Source: Saprospiraceae bacterium
GTDB taxonomy: Bacteria > Bacteroidota > Bacteroidia > Chitinophagales > Saprospiraceae
Direction: 5' to 3'
Assembly: GCA_019638455.1 (NCBI GenBank)
Contig: JAHBTU010000002.1
Coordinates: 282,501-346,500 of the forward strand
Length of the DNA stretch: 64,000 nucleotides
Each line of letters begins with the position of its first letter. Position 1 is the first letter of the stretch. Below the pieces are notes generated by a model. It was not told the DNA's origin. It ran no database searches and was given only the letters and a program-made list of their open reading frames with translations. Shown here piece after piece: positions 35,806 to 44,430 of this stretch. The position numbers were made by a program, and so were the translations under genes.

Positions 35806-38262
35806 TTATCCTCGCTTAATTCTCAATTCTGCCAGAAACCTTTCCAACTCATCCACGCTGTAATACAGCACTTCGCGGGGCTTGGAGCCTTCTGCAGGTC
35901 CGACGATTCCAAGCGCTTCAAGTTGGTCCATAATGCGGCCCGCACGATTGTAACCCAATTTCATCCGGCGCTGAATCATGCTGGTAGAGCCGTGTTGAGT
36001 CTCCACCACCAGTCGAGCTGCATCTTCCAGCATATCATCCATTTCAGAGAAGCTGAATTGTTTGGCTTCGCCACCTTGTTCTCCATCGGGGTGAAACTCC
36101 GGCAGGAAAAATGGCTCGGCAAATCCTTGTTGGTTTGCGATAAACTCGATGACGCGCTCCACCTCCGGCGTGTCCACAAACGCAGATTGCAAACGGATGA
36201 TATCGCCGCCGACCGAAAGCAGCATATCGCCGCGACCAGTGAGCTGCTCCGCACCACCCGTATCAAGTATGGTGCGTGAGTCTACTTTTGAAGCCACTTT
36301 AAATGCTATGCGGGCCGGGAAATTTGCTTTGATAACCCCCGTGATGATATTGACCGAAGGCCGCTGGGTAGCAATGATGAGGTGGATGCCCACCGCACGG
36401 GCTAGCTGAGCAAGGCGGCCTATCGGGAGTTCCACCTCTTTGCCAGCAGTCATAATAAGGTCGGCAAACTCATCAATGATAAGCACGATGTACGGCAAGA
36501 AGCGGTGTCCTTTGTTAGGATTGAGGCGTCGAGCGACAAACTTGTCGTTGTATTCGGTGATATTGCGCACTTCGGCTTTTTTTAACAAGTCGTAGCGCGT
36601 CTCCATTTCAATGATGAGTGAGTTGAGGGTGTGCACCACTTTCGTCGTATCGGTCACAATCGGTTCGGTCTGGTCGGGCAAAAAACCGAGAAAGTGATTT
36701 TCCAAGTGGGCATAAGGGAATAGCTCTACCTTCTTAGGGTCAATCAAAATCAATTTTACCTGAGAAGGGTGTTTCTTATAGAGCAGCGACATCAAAACCA
36801 CGTTGATACCGACAGACTTACCCTGACCTGTGGCTCCCGCCACAAGTAAGTGTGGCATTTTGGTCAAATCGGCCACAAACACTTCATTCTGAATGGTTTT
36901 CCCAAGCGCGATGGGCAGCTCCATCTTCGCTCGCTTGAATCGTTCGTCGGTAATCACCTCACGGATGCCAACCGTTTGGCGTTTTTTGTTAGGCACCTCG
37001 ATACCGATAGTGCCCTTGCCCGGGATGGGGGCTATGATACGAATGCCGAGTGCGGATAAATTGAGCGCAATGTCGTCTTCGAGGTTTTTGATTTTGGAAA
37101 TGCGAATGCCTTTGGCTGGCACTATTTCATAGAGCGTGACGGTGGGGCCAATGGTCGCCTTGATTTTTTCAATTTCAATTTTGAAATACATCAAGGTTTG
37201 AAGTATCTGGTTTTTATTGGCCTCCAATTCTTCGCGGTCAATTTCCAGCACTGTGTTGTCGTGTTCTACGAGCAATTGGGAATGCGGAAATTCATAGTGC
37301 GAGAGTTCGAGCGTGGGGTCGTACGGTTCGGTCAGATTAACGCTGTCCTCCTGCACGGCTACCACCGGCGGCTTGTAGGCTTCGGCATCTTCGGGAGTAG
37401 CGGGCGGGGGCGTATTGATGATGATTTCCATATCACCTTCATTGCCGGGTTGCAATACTTCCCGTTTGGGCAAATCAGCGAACAAGGCGCTTCGTTGGCT
37501 GAGGTCGAATGCCAGTTGTGCCCCAGTTTCTTCCATTGGTTTGTTGGCGGATAGCGGAGGCTCGACCACCTCAGCAGGCGAAGGAATTTCGGTTTTTCCC
37601 CTCGACACGGTGGGTGAGGCAGCGGCAGTGGGTCGGCGTTTTCCAAAATTTCCCGTGAGCAAATCGTGCCACGCCTGCTTGGTCTCGTCCCATAGTCTTT
37701 GCCAACTCAATTCTTCAAGATTCGGATTGTTTGACCAGACAAAAGTCGCAATTAAAGCAAACAGCATCAATGCTAAAGTACCGACGGTGCCAAGCAAATT
37801 TTGAATGTATAAACTGACTGACTGACCAAACACGCCTCCCCAAGGGAATTCAAAATTTTGAAAAAAAAACGAGGAGACGATGGAAACAATCACCATCAGG
37901 ATTATGGTGCGCTGGAAAGTTATGCCCAAATAGCCCAGAGGAATGCGGCGCACCAAAGCAAGGCCATATTTGTAAAGCAGATAGACAATGCCAAATGAGG
38001 AGACACCAAACCCCCAATATATGATGCTGTCGGATAGAAATGCACCCAGCCGCCCCAGCCAATTGTCCACAGGCTGGTCGGCCAGCAACATTTCCCATGA
38101 AAAACGGAACACAATGTCGTGGTCGTTTTTCCAAGTAAAAAAATAGGAAACGAAGGCGATGAGGAAGTAAAAAGACAGGAACAAGAGGAATATCCCGAAG
38201 AGTTTCGGGACGCGCTCCTTATCGAAATTCATGCTTAGTTGTCCGCGTTTACCTTTTGCCAT
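35806..38262 (-). CDS. ftsK: DNA translocase FtsK
   Basis: About 818 residues from ATG 38262. A GTG at 38313 in the same frame overlaps a TACCTTTG promoter element and can be excluded. Four or five transmembrane helices span about residues 15-180 (LFGIFLLFLSFYFLIAFVSY and others), then a short linker, the motor domain with Walker A GATGQGKSVGIN (about residue 475) and Walker B YIVLIIDEFADLIM, ATQRPSVNIITG, and the C-terminal gamma domain (RRMKLGYNRAGRIMDQLEALG) that reads orienting sequences and contacts XerCD. FtsK pumps chromosome ends at the septum. The nearby parS sites put two segregation elements in one 6-kb stretch. Confidence 0.96.
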   Translation of the reverse strand: MAKGKRGQLSMNFDKERVPKLFGIFLLFLSFYFLIAFVSYFFTWKNDHDIVFRFSWEMLLADQPVDNWLGRLGAFLSDSIIYWGFGVSSFGIVYLLYKYGLALVRRIPLGYLGITFQRTIILMVIVSIVSSFFFQNFEFPWGGVFGQSVSLYIQNLLGTVGTLALMLFALIATFVWSNNPNLEELSWQRLWDETKQAWHDLLTGNFGKRRPTAAASPTVSRGKTEIPSPAEVVEPPLSANKPMEETGAQLAFDLSQRSALFADLPKREVLQPGNEGDMEIIINTPPPATPEDAEAYKPPVVAVQEDSVNLTEPYDPTLELSHYEFPHSQLLVEHDNTVLEIDREELEANKNQILQTLMYFKIEIEKIKATIGPTVTLYEIVPAKGIRISKIKNLEDDIALNLSALGIRIIAPIPGKGTIGIEVPNKKRQTVGIREVITDERFKRAKMELPIALGKTIQNEVFVADLTKMPHLLVAGATGQGKSVGINVVLMSLLYKKHPSQVKLILIDPKKVELFPYAHLENHFLGFLPDQTEPIVTDTTKVVHTLNSLIIEMETRYDLLKKAEVRNITEYNDKFVARRLNPNKGHRFLPYIVLIIDEFADLIMTAGKEVELPIGRLAQLARAVGIHLIIATQRPSVNIITGVIKANFPARIAFKVASKVDSRTILDTGGAEQLTGRGDMLLSVGGDIIRLQSAFVDTPEVERVIEFIANQQGFAEPFFLPEFHPDGEQGGEAKQFSFSEMDDMLEDAARLVVETQHGSTSMIQRRMKLGYNRAGRIMDQLEALGIVGPAEGSKPREVLYYSVDELERFLAELRIKRG

Positions 38263-38312
38263 GCCGTGTATTTCGGGTTCGGTCGAGTGGGTGGAAGTGC
38301 TATGCTTGGGCA

Positions 38313-38320
38313 CAAAGGTA
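38313..38320 (-). promoter_or_regulatory. -7 element TACCTTTG of ftsK
   Basis: TACCTTTG on the minus strand, about 50 bp before ATG 38262. It decides the ftsK start because the upstream GTG codon lies inside it. No well-spaced -33 TTG is visible. Confidence 0.55.
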
Positions 38321-38374
38321 GGGAAATCGGACAGTCATTTGCCGATTTCCCTACTTAGAACACCAGAGCTCTCG

Positions 38375-39565
38375 TCAACTCCATCCACCAGCCTTGGCGA
38401 AGCTCAATCCCGAATCCAACACACCTTGCGCTCGGCTGCGTATCCGCTCATCCGTGGCATTGTATGCGATTGTCTCGGCTACCATTCGCTCGTCAATCTG
38501 TCGCAAATCGGGCACACCCGTCTGCATAGCTACCTGAGAGGTTGCGGGAGCCACCACGTTGCGGCTCATGCCACCTACCCCTTGATTGATACCGATGGCG
38601 ATAGCGATGGTCTGGAAAGCCTCCGATGTGAAAATATCTTTGAGTGTGACAGCCATAGAAGCACCCGCAATATTGAGGTCAAGTCGGGCATTAAGAGTTG
38701 GTTGCACATAAAGTGTGTTGGCCATTCGAAGCTGCTCCAACACGAGGGAAGGCTCGAATCCAGCTTGAATGAACGCGCCATAAAGTGGCACGGTCTGCTG
38801 GATGTAAAGCCAAGCTGGGTCGCCCTGAAGCGTGTTTCCTTCGTCGTTAACCACTGTGACCACATTTCCAGAAACGCCGATACCAACGCTTTGGAACACT
38901 TTGTCGAAAAGGCTGGGAGCATTGGCCTTCATGCTCGCCAGCACTTGGTTGAGACTTGCTCCATGCGCGGAGGCACCTACAAACTGGATAAACCCATAGG
39001 AAAAAATGGCGCGGTCGTAGCTGTTGATGGCATCGAATTTTCCTTCGTGCGTGGATACATATTGAAGCGCACGAGCAGTTTGCGGATTGAGGCCGACCGA
39101 TTGGATAGAGTATAAATCTACCTCGATATTCGATTGGCCCGCATACATGATTCCTTGTGGGTAAACCAAATGGCTTGAATTGGTCAGATTGTCGCGCATA
39201 TTGGCAGTCACGGTGCCACCACTGAGTAGGGGTACCGTCAATGTGTAGCGATTGAACCCCGCGTCGGGGCGCATCTGAACTCCGAATTGCTGGCGGGCAG
39301 CGGCATACCCCCCACCGCTACCCCATGAACTACCGGACGAACTACCACCTCCCCACGACGGCGTGCTTGGTGGTGGTGGGGTGGGCGGGACGAATGACTC
39401 TTGGCCTCCGCCGTCGGCATAAACTTGTATTGTCTGGCCAACGCTGAGATTGCTTGAGGAGAGGCCGTTTAGCGACATCAAGTCATTGACATCCATGCCA
39501 AACCGGCGGGCAATTCCATAGAGTGTGTCGCCGGGAGCGACAGTGTAATATGAAGTTGTGGGCAT
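38375..39565 (-). CDS. LysM protein with lysozyme-like C-terminal domain
   Basis: A 396-residue protein from ATG 39565. The N-terminus goes directly into one LysM peptidoglycan-binding domain (YYTVAPGDTLYGIARRFGMD to LSVGQTIQVY), then a Gly/Ser/Pro-rich linker (about 55-100) and a domain of about 290 residues. That domain contains YVSTHEGKFDAINSYDRA followed by IFSYGFIQFVG, which resembles the glutamate-containing motif of lysozyme-like or transglycosylase-like enzymes; the fold is an inference. There is no signal peptide, which is unusual for a cell-wall-binding protein. A promoter lies 41 bp upstream. I cannot assign a precise activity. Confidence 0.8.
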   Translation of the reverse strand: MPTTSYYTVAPGDTLYGIARRFGMDVNDLMSLNGLSSSNLSVGQTIQVYADGGGQESFVPPTPPPPSTPSWGGGSSSGSSWGSGGGYAAARQQFGVQMRPDAGFNRYTLTVPLLSGGTVTANMRDNLTNSSHLVYPQGIMYAGQSNIEVDLYSIQSVGLNPQTARALQYVSTHEGKFDAINSYDRAIFSYGFIQFVGASAHGASLNQVLASMKANAPSLFDKVFQSVGIGVSGNVVTVVNDEGNTLQGDPAWLYIQQTVPLYGAFIQAGFEPSLVLEQLRMANTLYVQPTLNARLDLNIAGASMAVTLKDIFTSEAFQTIAIAIGINQGVGGMSRNVVAPATSQVAMQTGVPDLRQIDERMVAETIAYNATDERIRSRAQGVLDSGLSFAKAGGWS

Positions 39566-39605
39566 TTGATAAAAGTTTGTTTTGTAAAAAAAGACTGTTC
39601 GGGAA

Positions 39606-39613
39606 CAAATGTA
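39606..39613 (-). promoter_or_regulatory. -7 element TACATTTG of the LysM gene
   Basis: TACATTTG on the minus strand, 41 bp before ATG 39565. It confirms that the upstream part of the open frame (to 39640) is not coding and hence that the protein has no signal peptide. Confidence 0.5.
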
Positions 39614-39669
39614 ACAACCTATGCGGATATTATCCAACAATCTTGACAGCTACAAAACATATCTGATTA

Positions 39670-40737
39670 TCAGTTGGGTATCACCACTTGCACCCTTGCC
39701 CTGTCGGAAAGGTTCATTTGCCCTGACACGACGACTTGCTCTCCGGGTTGAAGCCCGGCGGTTACTTCAACTTTTTCGTCAAAGACTCCACCAAGAGTTA
39801 CAGGGCGGAGCTCCGCCAAAATGGAGTCGTGTACCACATATACTTTGGCATCTTGCAAGCTCCCGGCGATGGCCTTGCGAGGTAGCGTCAGCCCTTGGCG
39901 ATTGGTGTCGAAAGTAAACTTAGCCATGCCGTGCATACCCGCGCGTAGAGGGTTCTTTGTAGGATTAACCACCTCTATTTCAACATCATAGGTAAAAGCA
40001 TTGTCAGCTCGAAGGCCGATGTTTGTCACCTTCCCGGAAATTGAAAGCCCGGGATAAACATCGGGGGACACGATGACCGGCTGACCCTTGCGCACTTTCA
40101 AAACATCGCGCTCGGTCACTTTTACCATGAGAAAAAGTTTCTCCAGGTTCGTTATTTGCGCCACCTGAATGCCCGGCCCAATGACGCTTCCTCGCTCAAT
40201 GAAGCGCAGCCCCATGGTGCCCGTCATCGGAGCCTTTATGCTTGTGTTGGCAATTTGTTTTTTCAAGCCTTTTTCTTTGGCTTCGGCAGCCAAGATGCCC
40301 AGCGACACGTCCTCGATTTTGTTTCTCGGGGCAGCTTCGCCTTCTATGAGATTGGTCAGGCGCTCGCGGTCTTTGTAGAGTTTGGCGAGGTTGGCTTGTG
40401 TGGCCTCCAGCTCTGTACGCAACAGTTCATCATCCACTTTGGCAATCAGGTCGCCCTCGTTGACCCACTCTCCTTTGTTTTTGTACACTTCCAGCACACG
40501 TCCCGCGGTTTCAGAGATAACAAACATCTCTTTTGCCGGCAAAAATATGCCTTGCGCTTCAAGGCGATTGGCGAGTGTCTCCAACTTTGCCTCCACGATT
40601 TCAACTGGCACGTACGCTCTGCTCACCTTGCCAAGCTCGGTCTCGGCAGCGAGTTCTTTTTTATTGAAATACAGTTTCCATGCGACGAAAGCGGCGCATA
40701 AAAGCAAGAAAAGCCAGAGGTAGATACGGTTGCGCAC
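39670..40737 (-). CDS. RND efflux periplasmic adaptor (HlyD/MFP family)
   Basis: A 355-residue membrane-fusion protein starting at GTG 40737 (no in-frame ATG gives a better N-terminus). One N-terminal anchor helix (IYLWLFLLLCAAFVAWKLYF) is followed by the barrel-sandwich half-motif GRVLEVYKNKGEWVNEGDLI, a helical hairpin (LEATQANLAKLYKDRERL), the second half-motif APMTGTMGLRFIERGSVI, a beta-barrel and a C-terminal domain (LQPGEQVVVSGQMNLSDR). Such adaptors link an inner-membrane RND pump to an outer-membrane channel. Neither partner is adjacent: the neighbours are the LysM gene and a PQQ-type dehydrogenase. Confidence 0.9.
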   Translation of the reverse strand: MRNRIYLWLFLLLCAAFVAWKLYFNKKELAAETELGKVSRAYVPVEIVEAKLETLANRLEAQGIFLPAKEMFVISETAGRVLEVYKNKGEWVNEGDLIAKVDDELLRTELEATQANLAKLYKDRERLTNLIEGEAAPRNKIEDVSLGILAAEAKEKGLKKQIANTSIKAPMTGTMGLRFIERGSVIGPGIQVAQITNLEKLFLMVKVTERDVLKVRKGQPVIVSPDVYPGLSISGKVTNIGLRADNAFTYDVEIEVVNPTKNPLRAGMHGMAKFTFDTNRQGLTLPRKAIAGSLQDAKVYVVHDSILAELRPVTLGGVFDEKVEVTAGLQPGEQVVVSGQMNLSDRARVQVVIPN

Positions 40738-40788
40738 AATATGAGTGGATGTTGGTTTTTGGAAAAATTCGGCGCAAAGCTAAGCAAA

Positions 40789-41958
40789 TCATTGCCCTTC
40801 GTACCATATCCTATACACCGCGTCTCCGTAGTCGTCCGATATGAGCAAAGAGCCATCAGGCAAGTGTTCCAAATCCACCGGGCGGCCCCATACAGATTCG
40901 CCGGGCTGTAGCCACCCACTCGCAAAAGGTTCGTAGCTTAGGCTTTTACCATTGGTATCCAGTTTTACCAAACTGATTTGGTAGCCGCTTTTTTTGCTTC
41001 GGTTCCACGAGCCATGTTCGGCAATAAAGACTTGGTGGCGATATGTTTCAGGAAAATTATTGCCCGAATAAATTTCCAAACCCAATGGCGCAACGTGTGC
41101 GCCAAGATTTTGGGCCGGTGCCGTGAAGTCGGAGCAAGGGCGTTTGTCCCCAAATTTTGGATCTTTAAAATCTCCTTGATGACAGTAGGGATAGCCAAAG
41201 TGCATTCCGGGTTTTGGAGCGTGATTGAGCTCGCAAGCGGGCAAATCATCGCCGAGCCAATCGCGGCCATTATCCGTGAACCACAACTCTTTTGTGAGTG
41301 GATGCCATGTGAAGCCTACGGTGTTGCGAATACCGCGCTGCACGATTTCTGGCTCGCGGGGGTTATCCACGTCAAGTCGAGTAATGGTACAATATATTGG
41401 ATTTTCAGGTTCGCAAATGTTGCAAGGAGCACCTACCGGTACATAAAGTTTGTCGTCAGGACCAAAAGCGATATACTTCCAACCATGATGCTCATCGGTA
41501 GGATATTTATCAAAAACCACAATGGGCTTGGGTGGATTGGCCAACTGGTTTTCAATGTCGTCGAAACGCAGGATACGACTGATTTCCGCGACAAATAGGC
41601 TTCCGTTGCGAAAGGCCACGCCATTGGGCATCCGAAGGCCCGATGCGAGCGTGTAGTAAAGGTCAGCCACATAATCACCATTGGTGTCGCGCAAGGCATA
41701 TACATTGCCTTTTTCGCGAGTGCTAACGAAAAGCGTACCGCTGGGGCTAAGACAAAGGGAACGAGCATTGGCAAGATTTTCGGCATATACGCCTATCTTA
41801 AATCCCGGTGGCAATTTGATTTTATCGATAGGCAATTTGCCTGTGTAAACGGGACTTGCCTTGGAAGCAATTGAGACAGGGCCAGCAGTCTCCGCCTTTT
41901 TGGGTGAAGAGGCCGTGCAGGAAAACCAAAGAAGCAAAGCAAAAATCGAGTAGCGCAT
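40789..41958 (-). CDS. PQQ-dependent sugar dehydrogenase-like lipoprotein (sorbosone dehydrogenase family)
   Basis: A 389-residue protein. The N-terminus MRYSIFALLLWFSCTASS has a lipobox (LWFSC), so it is probably an outer-membrane or periplasmic lipoprotein. The rest is a six-bladed beta-propeller of the soluble glucose/sorbosone dehydrogenase group: KIKLPPGFKIGVYAENLANAR, LFVSTREKGNVYAL, HHGWKYIAFGPDDKLYVPVG, FTDNGRDWLGDDLPACELNH and a final RPVDLEHLPDGSLLISDDYGD. Family members oxidise aldoses or L-sorbosone with PQQ; the substrate here is not known. It ends 52 bp before the RND adaptor start. Confidence 0.85.
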   Translation of the reverse strand: MRYSIFALLLWFSCTASSPKKAETAGPVSIASKASPVYTGKLPIDKIKLPPGFKIGVYAENLANARSLCLSPSGTLFVSTREKGNVYALRDTNGDYVADLYYTLASGLRMPNGVAFRNGSLFVAEISRILRFDDIENQLANPPKPIVVFDKYPTDEHHGWKYIAFGPDDKLYVPVGAPCNICEPENPIYCTITRLDVDNPREPEIVQRGIRNTVGFTWHPLTKELWFTDNGRDWLGDDLPACELNHAPKPGMHFGYPYCHQGDFKDPKFGDKRPCSDFTAPAQNLGAHVAPLGLEIYSGNNFPETYRHQVFIAEHGSWNRSKKSGYQISLVKLDTNGKSLSYEPFASGWLQPGESVWGRPVDLEHLPDGSLLISDDYGDAVYRIWYEGQ

Positions 41959-42036
41959 TTTTTGCGGAAAAATAGGGCATTTATATCTTGATTCTCCAAG
42001 ATTTTCATCCGTGTGAGATAGGGAGGCTACCTCACG

Positions 42037-43146
42037 TCATCTGTCCAATGGTATGGAATGGGGCATCGCGGTTTCACTTTCAACACTCCGGGGCAACAAA
42101 ACCTCCAACTCTCGCATAGGTTTCCCATTGGGCCAACAACCCAGCCAACGTTGGTCAGGAGTATTGCCCAAAGCCAGTTCGGTGTAGCAGCCGTTGCGGG
42201 TGGATTCCATGAGCGCATCGGCAAATTTCCAATAACAATTGAAATCTACTTCGTTGAGACGAGAGGTGTAGAGTACTCTTTTAGAGGTGTAATTGCGCAC
42301 GCCCGTATCAAAATCGAGGTCGTAGCAATAAGGCTCTGAATGGGAGGCGCCTATCCACCGGCGACCGTCGGTGCTGCGGCGTTGGATGACGAGGTTGCGT
42401 TGGGGAGTATTGATAGCCGAATGAAAAACAAGACGGCCAAACTCATCGCCCACCACATAGTCATCTTCACCTACCACCACCACCATTTGCAAATCGTCCG
42501 GCAAGGCTGAGTAATCCGACAAGCGAGCGCCTTTGAATGGCCCTGACCCCGGCTCGCAAAGAAGCATGGAGGCGGGTTTGGGTATGTCATATTTTTGCCA
42601 GTTCACGCCCAAATTGGCCGCAATGACCCCGCCATAAGAGTGGCCTACATAGGCCACTTTTTCCGTTTTCGGTTTCACGCGCTCTTCTTTCTGCAATTCA
42701 GCCAATGCTCTACGGATGCCAATGGCCGCATTTTGAGGAAAAGCCTCTGGCCGAGGCCACATGAGATTCTTCTGATAGCGCGGATATATCACGATGTTTC
42801 CCTTAGCCACCAGATGTTTTATCCATTTTCCGTAAGCCATCGGATTGTATGCGCCATAGCCATGCAGAAACACAACCACCTCTGCCGAATCTGGTTTGGG
42901 GTTAGCTGGCTCGAAAAGCCAGTAGCCGTCTGCCTCCACAGCGGCATCAAAAAATGCTACAGATGAATGGATGTATTCCGCTCCACCCGGCCCGGTAAGC
43001 GGCTGGCCGGGATAAGGTGTGTCTTGCGCAGTAGCAAAAATCCCCCTAAACAACAAAGGCGTAATAGGGGAAAAAACGCGAACCACCCGTGTCAAAGTGA
43101 TGGAACGAAAACTGCTTATGATGGAGGAGGTGGTTTGCTTTGCCAT
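42037..43146 (-). CDS. Alpha/beta hydrolase
   Basis: A 369-residue protein with an N-terminal hydrophobic segment that may serve as a signal peptide (VVRVFSPITPLLFRGIFATAQ). The hydrolase core shows VVVFLHGYGAYNP (oxyanion hole), then the nucleophile elbow YVGHSYGGVIAANLG with the catalytic serine, an acidic residue in VVVGEDDYVVGDEFG and a histidine in GASHSEPYCYD. This is the pattern of secreted PET-hydrolase/dienelactone-hydrolase-like esterases, but the substrate is not predictable. It stands alone between the dehydrogenase and the pirin gene, all on the minus strand. Confidence 0.82.
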   Translation of the reverse strand: MAKQTTSSIISSFRSITLTRVVRVFSPITPLLFRGIFATAQDTPYPGQPLTGPGGAEYIHSSVAFFDAAVEADGYWLFEPANPKPDSAEVVVFLHGYGAYNPMAYGKWIKHLVAKGNIVIYPRYQKNLMWPRPEAFPQNAAIGIRRALAELQKEERVKPKTEKVAYVGHSYGGVIAANLGVNWQKYDIPKPASMLLCEPGSGPFKGARLSDYSALPDDLQMVVVVGEDDYVVGDEFGRLVFHSAINTPQRNLVIQRRSTDGRRWIGASHSEPYCYDLDFDTGVRNYTSKRVLYTSRLNEVDFNCYWKFADALMESTRNGCYTELALGNTPDQRWLGCWPNGKPMRELEVLLPRSVESETAMPHSIPLDR

Positions 43147-43287
43147 TGCGTCGCTGCTTGTTCAAAAAACAGGCATAAAACGCATGAATGGATGGTTTCG
43201 TTTAAAGAATAGAATAGAAAAGGGGATGTGCAGCCTAAATGTGTTGGTACAAAACATTGGCTGCAAGACCCCTCCCCTCAATGTCTA

Positions 43288-44415
43288 TCAGGCCCCCTGT
43301 TCAAATGTGCCGTCCGAATGTCGGGCAAACCTGCCTTCGGAACGGTCATGTACTTGGTCGTATCGTTTCCACGGCCATCCTCCAAACTTGGTGGCATGAT
43401 AGTCCTCGAATGCTTGCTGGATTTCTTCTTTAGTGTTCATCACGAATGGACCATACTGAATCACCGTTTCTCCAATGGGCTTGCCTTGTAGGACGAGGAT
43501 GCGCACCTCGTCGTCGCCTGCGTTGACGATACTCAAGTCCACAGCAGCGTTCACCACCACAGAGTGGTATTTTTCAATCGAGGTACCAGCCAATGTGATT
43601 TTGTTGCCCATATAAAAATAGAGCGTACGGTTGATTCCTGTACTGGCCTTTGGCAAAGTGAACGCGGCACCTGCCTCCATTTTTAGATTGAAAACCGCCA
43701 CCTCGTTTGCGGCATCGGCAGCCCAAGAATCAGGCGGGGGCGTGGGGGCGATGTGCTCACGCAAATTGCCTGCTATCACCTCTACTTCTGTTGTTTTGCT
43801 CCCAGCGTCAGTATGTTTGAGCTTGGGGATTTTGCTGCCCCACAACATTTTGAAATGTGGTTCCACCATCTTGTTTTTCTTGGGCAGGTTGAGCCAGATC
43901 TGAAAAAGCTCCATTGGATTTTCCTCATCTGTCTTCAACAAAGGAAACATTTCAGAATGTTGAACACCTTTGCCAGCGGTCATCCATTGCACGTCGCCCT
44001 CGCCATATCTGCCGGATGCCCCCATCGAGTCAGCATGGTCAACCATGCCTTGGCGCACCACAGTAATGGTCTCGAACCCTCTGTGCGGGTGTCCTGGAAA
44101 GCCCGGCACTTTTTTTCCATGATACATTCGCCATCCATCCTTGATGATGAAATCATCACCAAGCGACCGTCCTTTCAACGAGACGGCAGGCCCCATTTCT
44201 TCGTTGCCTTTCGGAAATTTGTCCTCATGATGCACGCAAAATAAGAACGGGTCAAGTGTTTCCCAGCTGAATCCCATTGGCTTCACATCCAGAATTGGGT
44301 TGAGCATAGAACTGCTCTTGTTGTTGCGTACTTTGGACCTGCCGTTGATGGGCAGCCCCAATATGGAAAGGATGCCGAGTGAAAGCTTAGCCAAGAATCC
44401 TCTTCTATTATCCAT
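43288..44415 (-). CDS. Pirin-family protein with Tat signal
   Basis: A 375-residue bicupin. The N-terminus MDNRRGFLAKLSLGILSILGL has the twin-arginine pattern RRxFLAK, so Tat export is likely, which is unusual for a pirin. The metal site is complete: two histidines in GHPHRGFETITVV and the His/Glu pair in GKGVQHSEMF. A C-terminal pirin domain follows (GKPIGETVIQYGPFVMNTKEEI) and the tail ends RSEGRFARHSDGTFEQ. Family members bind iron and some act as quercetin dioxygenases or as redox regulators. It starts 15 bp downstream of the thiolase stop, so the two are probably one transcript. Confidence 0.88.
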   Translation of the reverse strand: MDNRRGFLAKLSLGILSILGLPINGRSKVRNNKSSSMLNPILDVKPMGFSWETLDPFLFCVHHEDKFPKGNEEMGPAVSLKGRSLGDDFIIKDGWRMYHGKKVPGFPGHPHRGFETITVVRQGMVDHADSMGASGRYGEGDVQWMTAGKGVQHSEMFPLLKTDEENPMELFQIWLNLPKKNKMVEPHFKMLWGSKIPKLKHTDAGSKTTEVEVIAGNLREHIAPTPPPDSWAADAANEVAVFNLKMEAGAAFTLPKASTGINRTLYFYMGNKITLAGTSIEKYHSVVVNAAVDLSIVNAGDDEVRILVLQGKPIGETVIQYGPFVMNTKEEIQQAFEDYHATKFGGWPWKRYDQVHDRSEGRFARHSDGTFEQGA

Positions 44416-44430
44416 GATGACGATTGTGAA

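Noticed and set aside
38231..39115. 294-codon open frame opposite the LysM gene
   Set aside because: Antisense shadow of the LysM protein's C-terminal domain and ftsK 5' end; no family match.
12789..43331. 15-bp match ATGTCGGGCAAACCT shared by 12789 and 43318 regions
   Set aside because: One copy lies in the conserved coding end of the pirin gene and the flanks do not match, so this is probably coincidence rather than a dispersed repeat.
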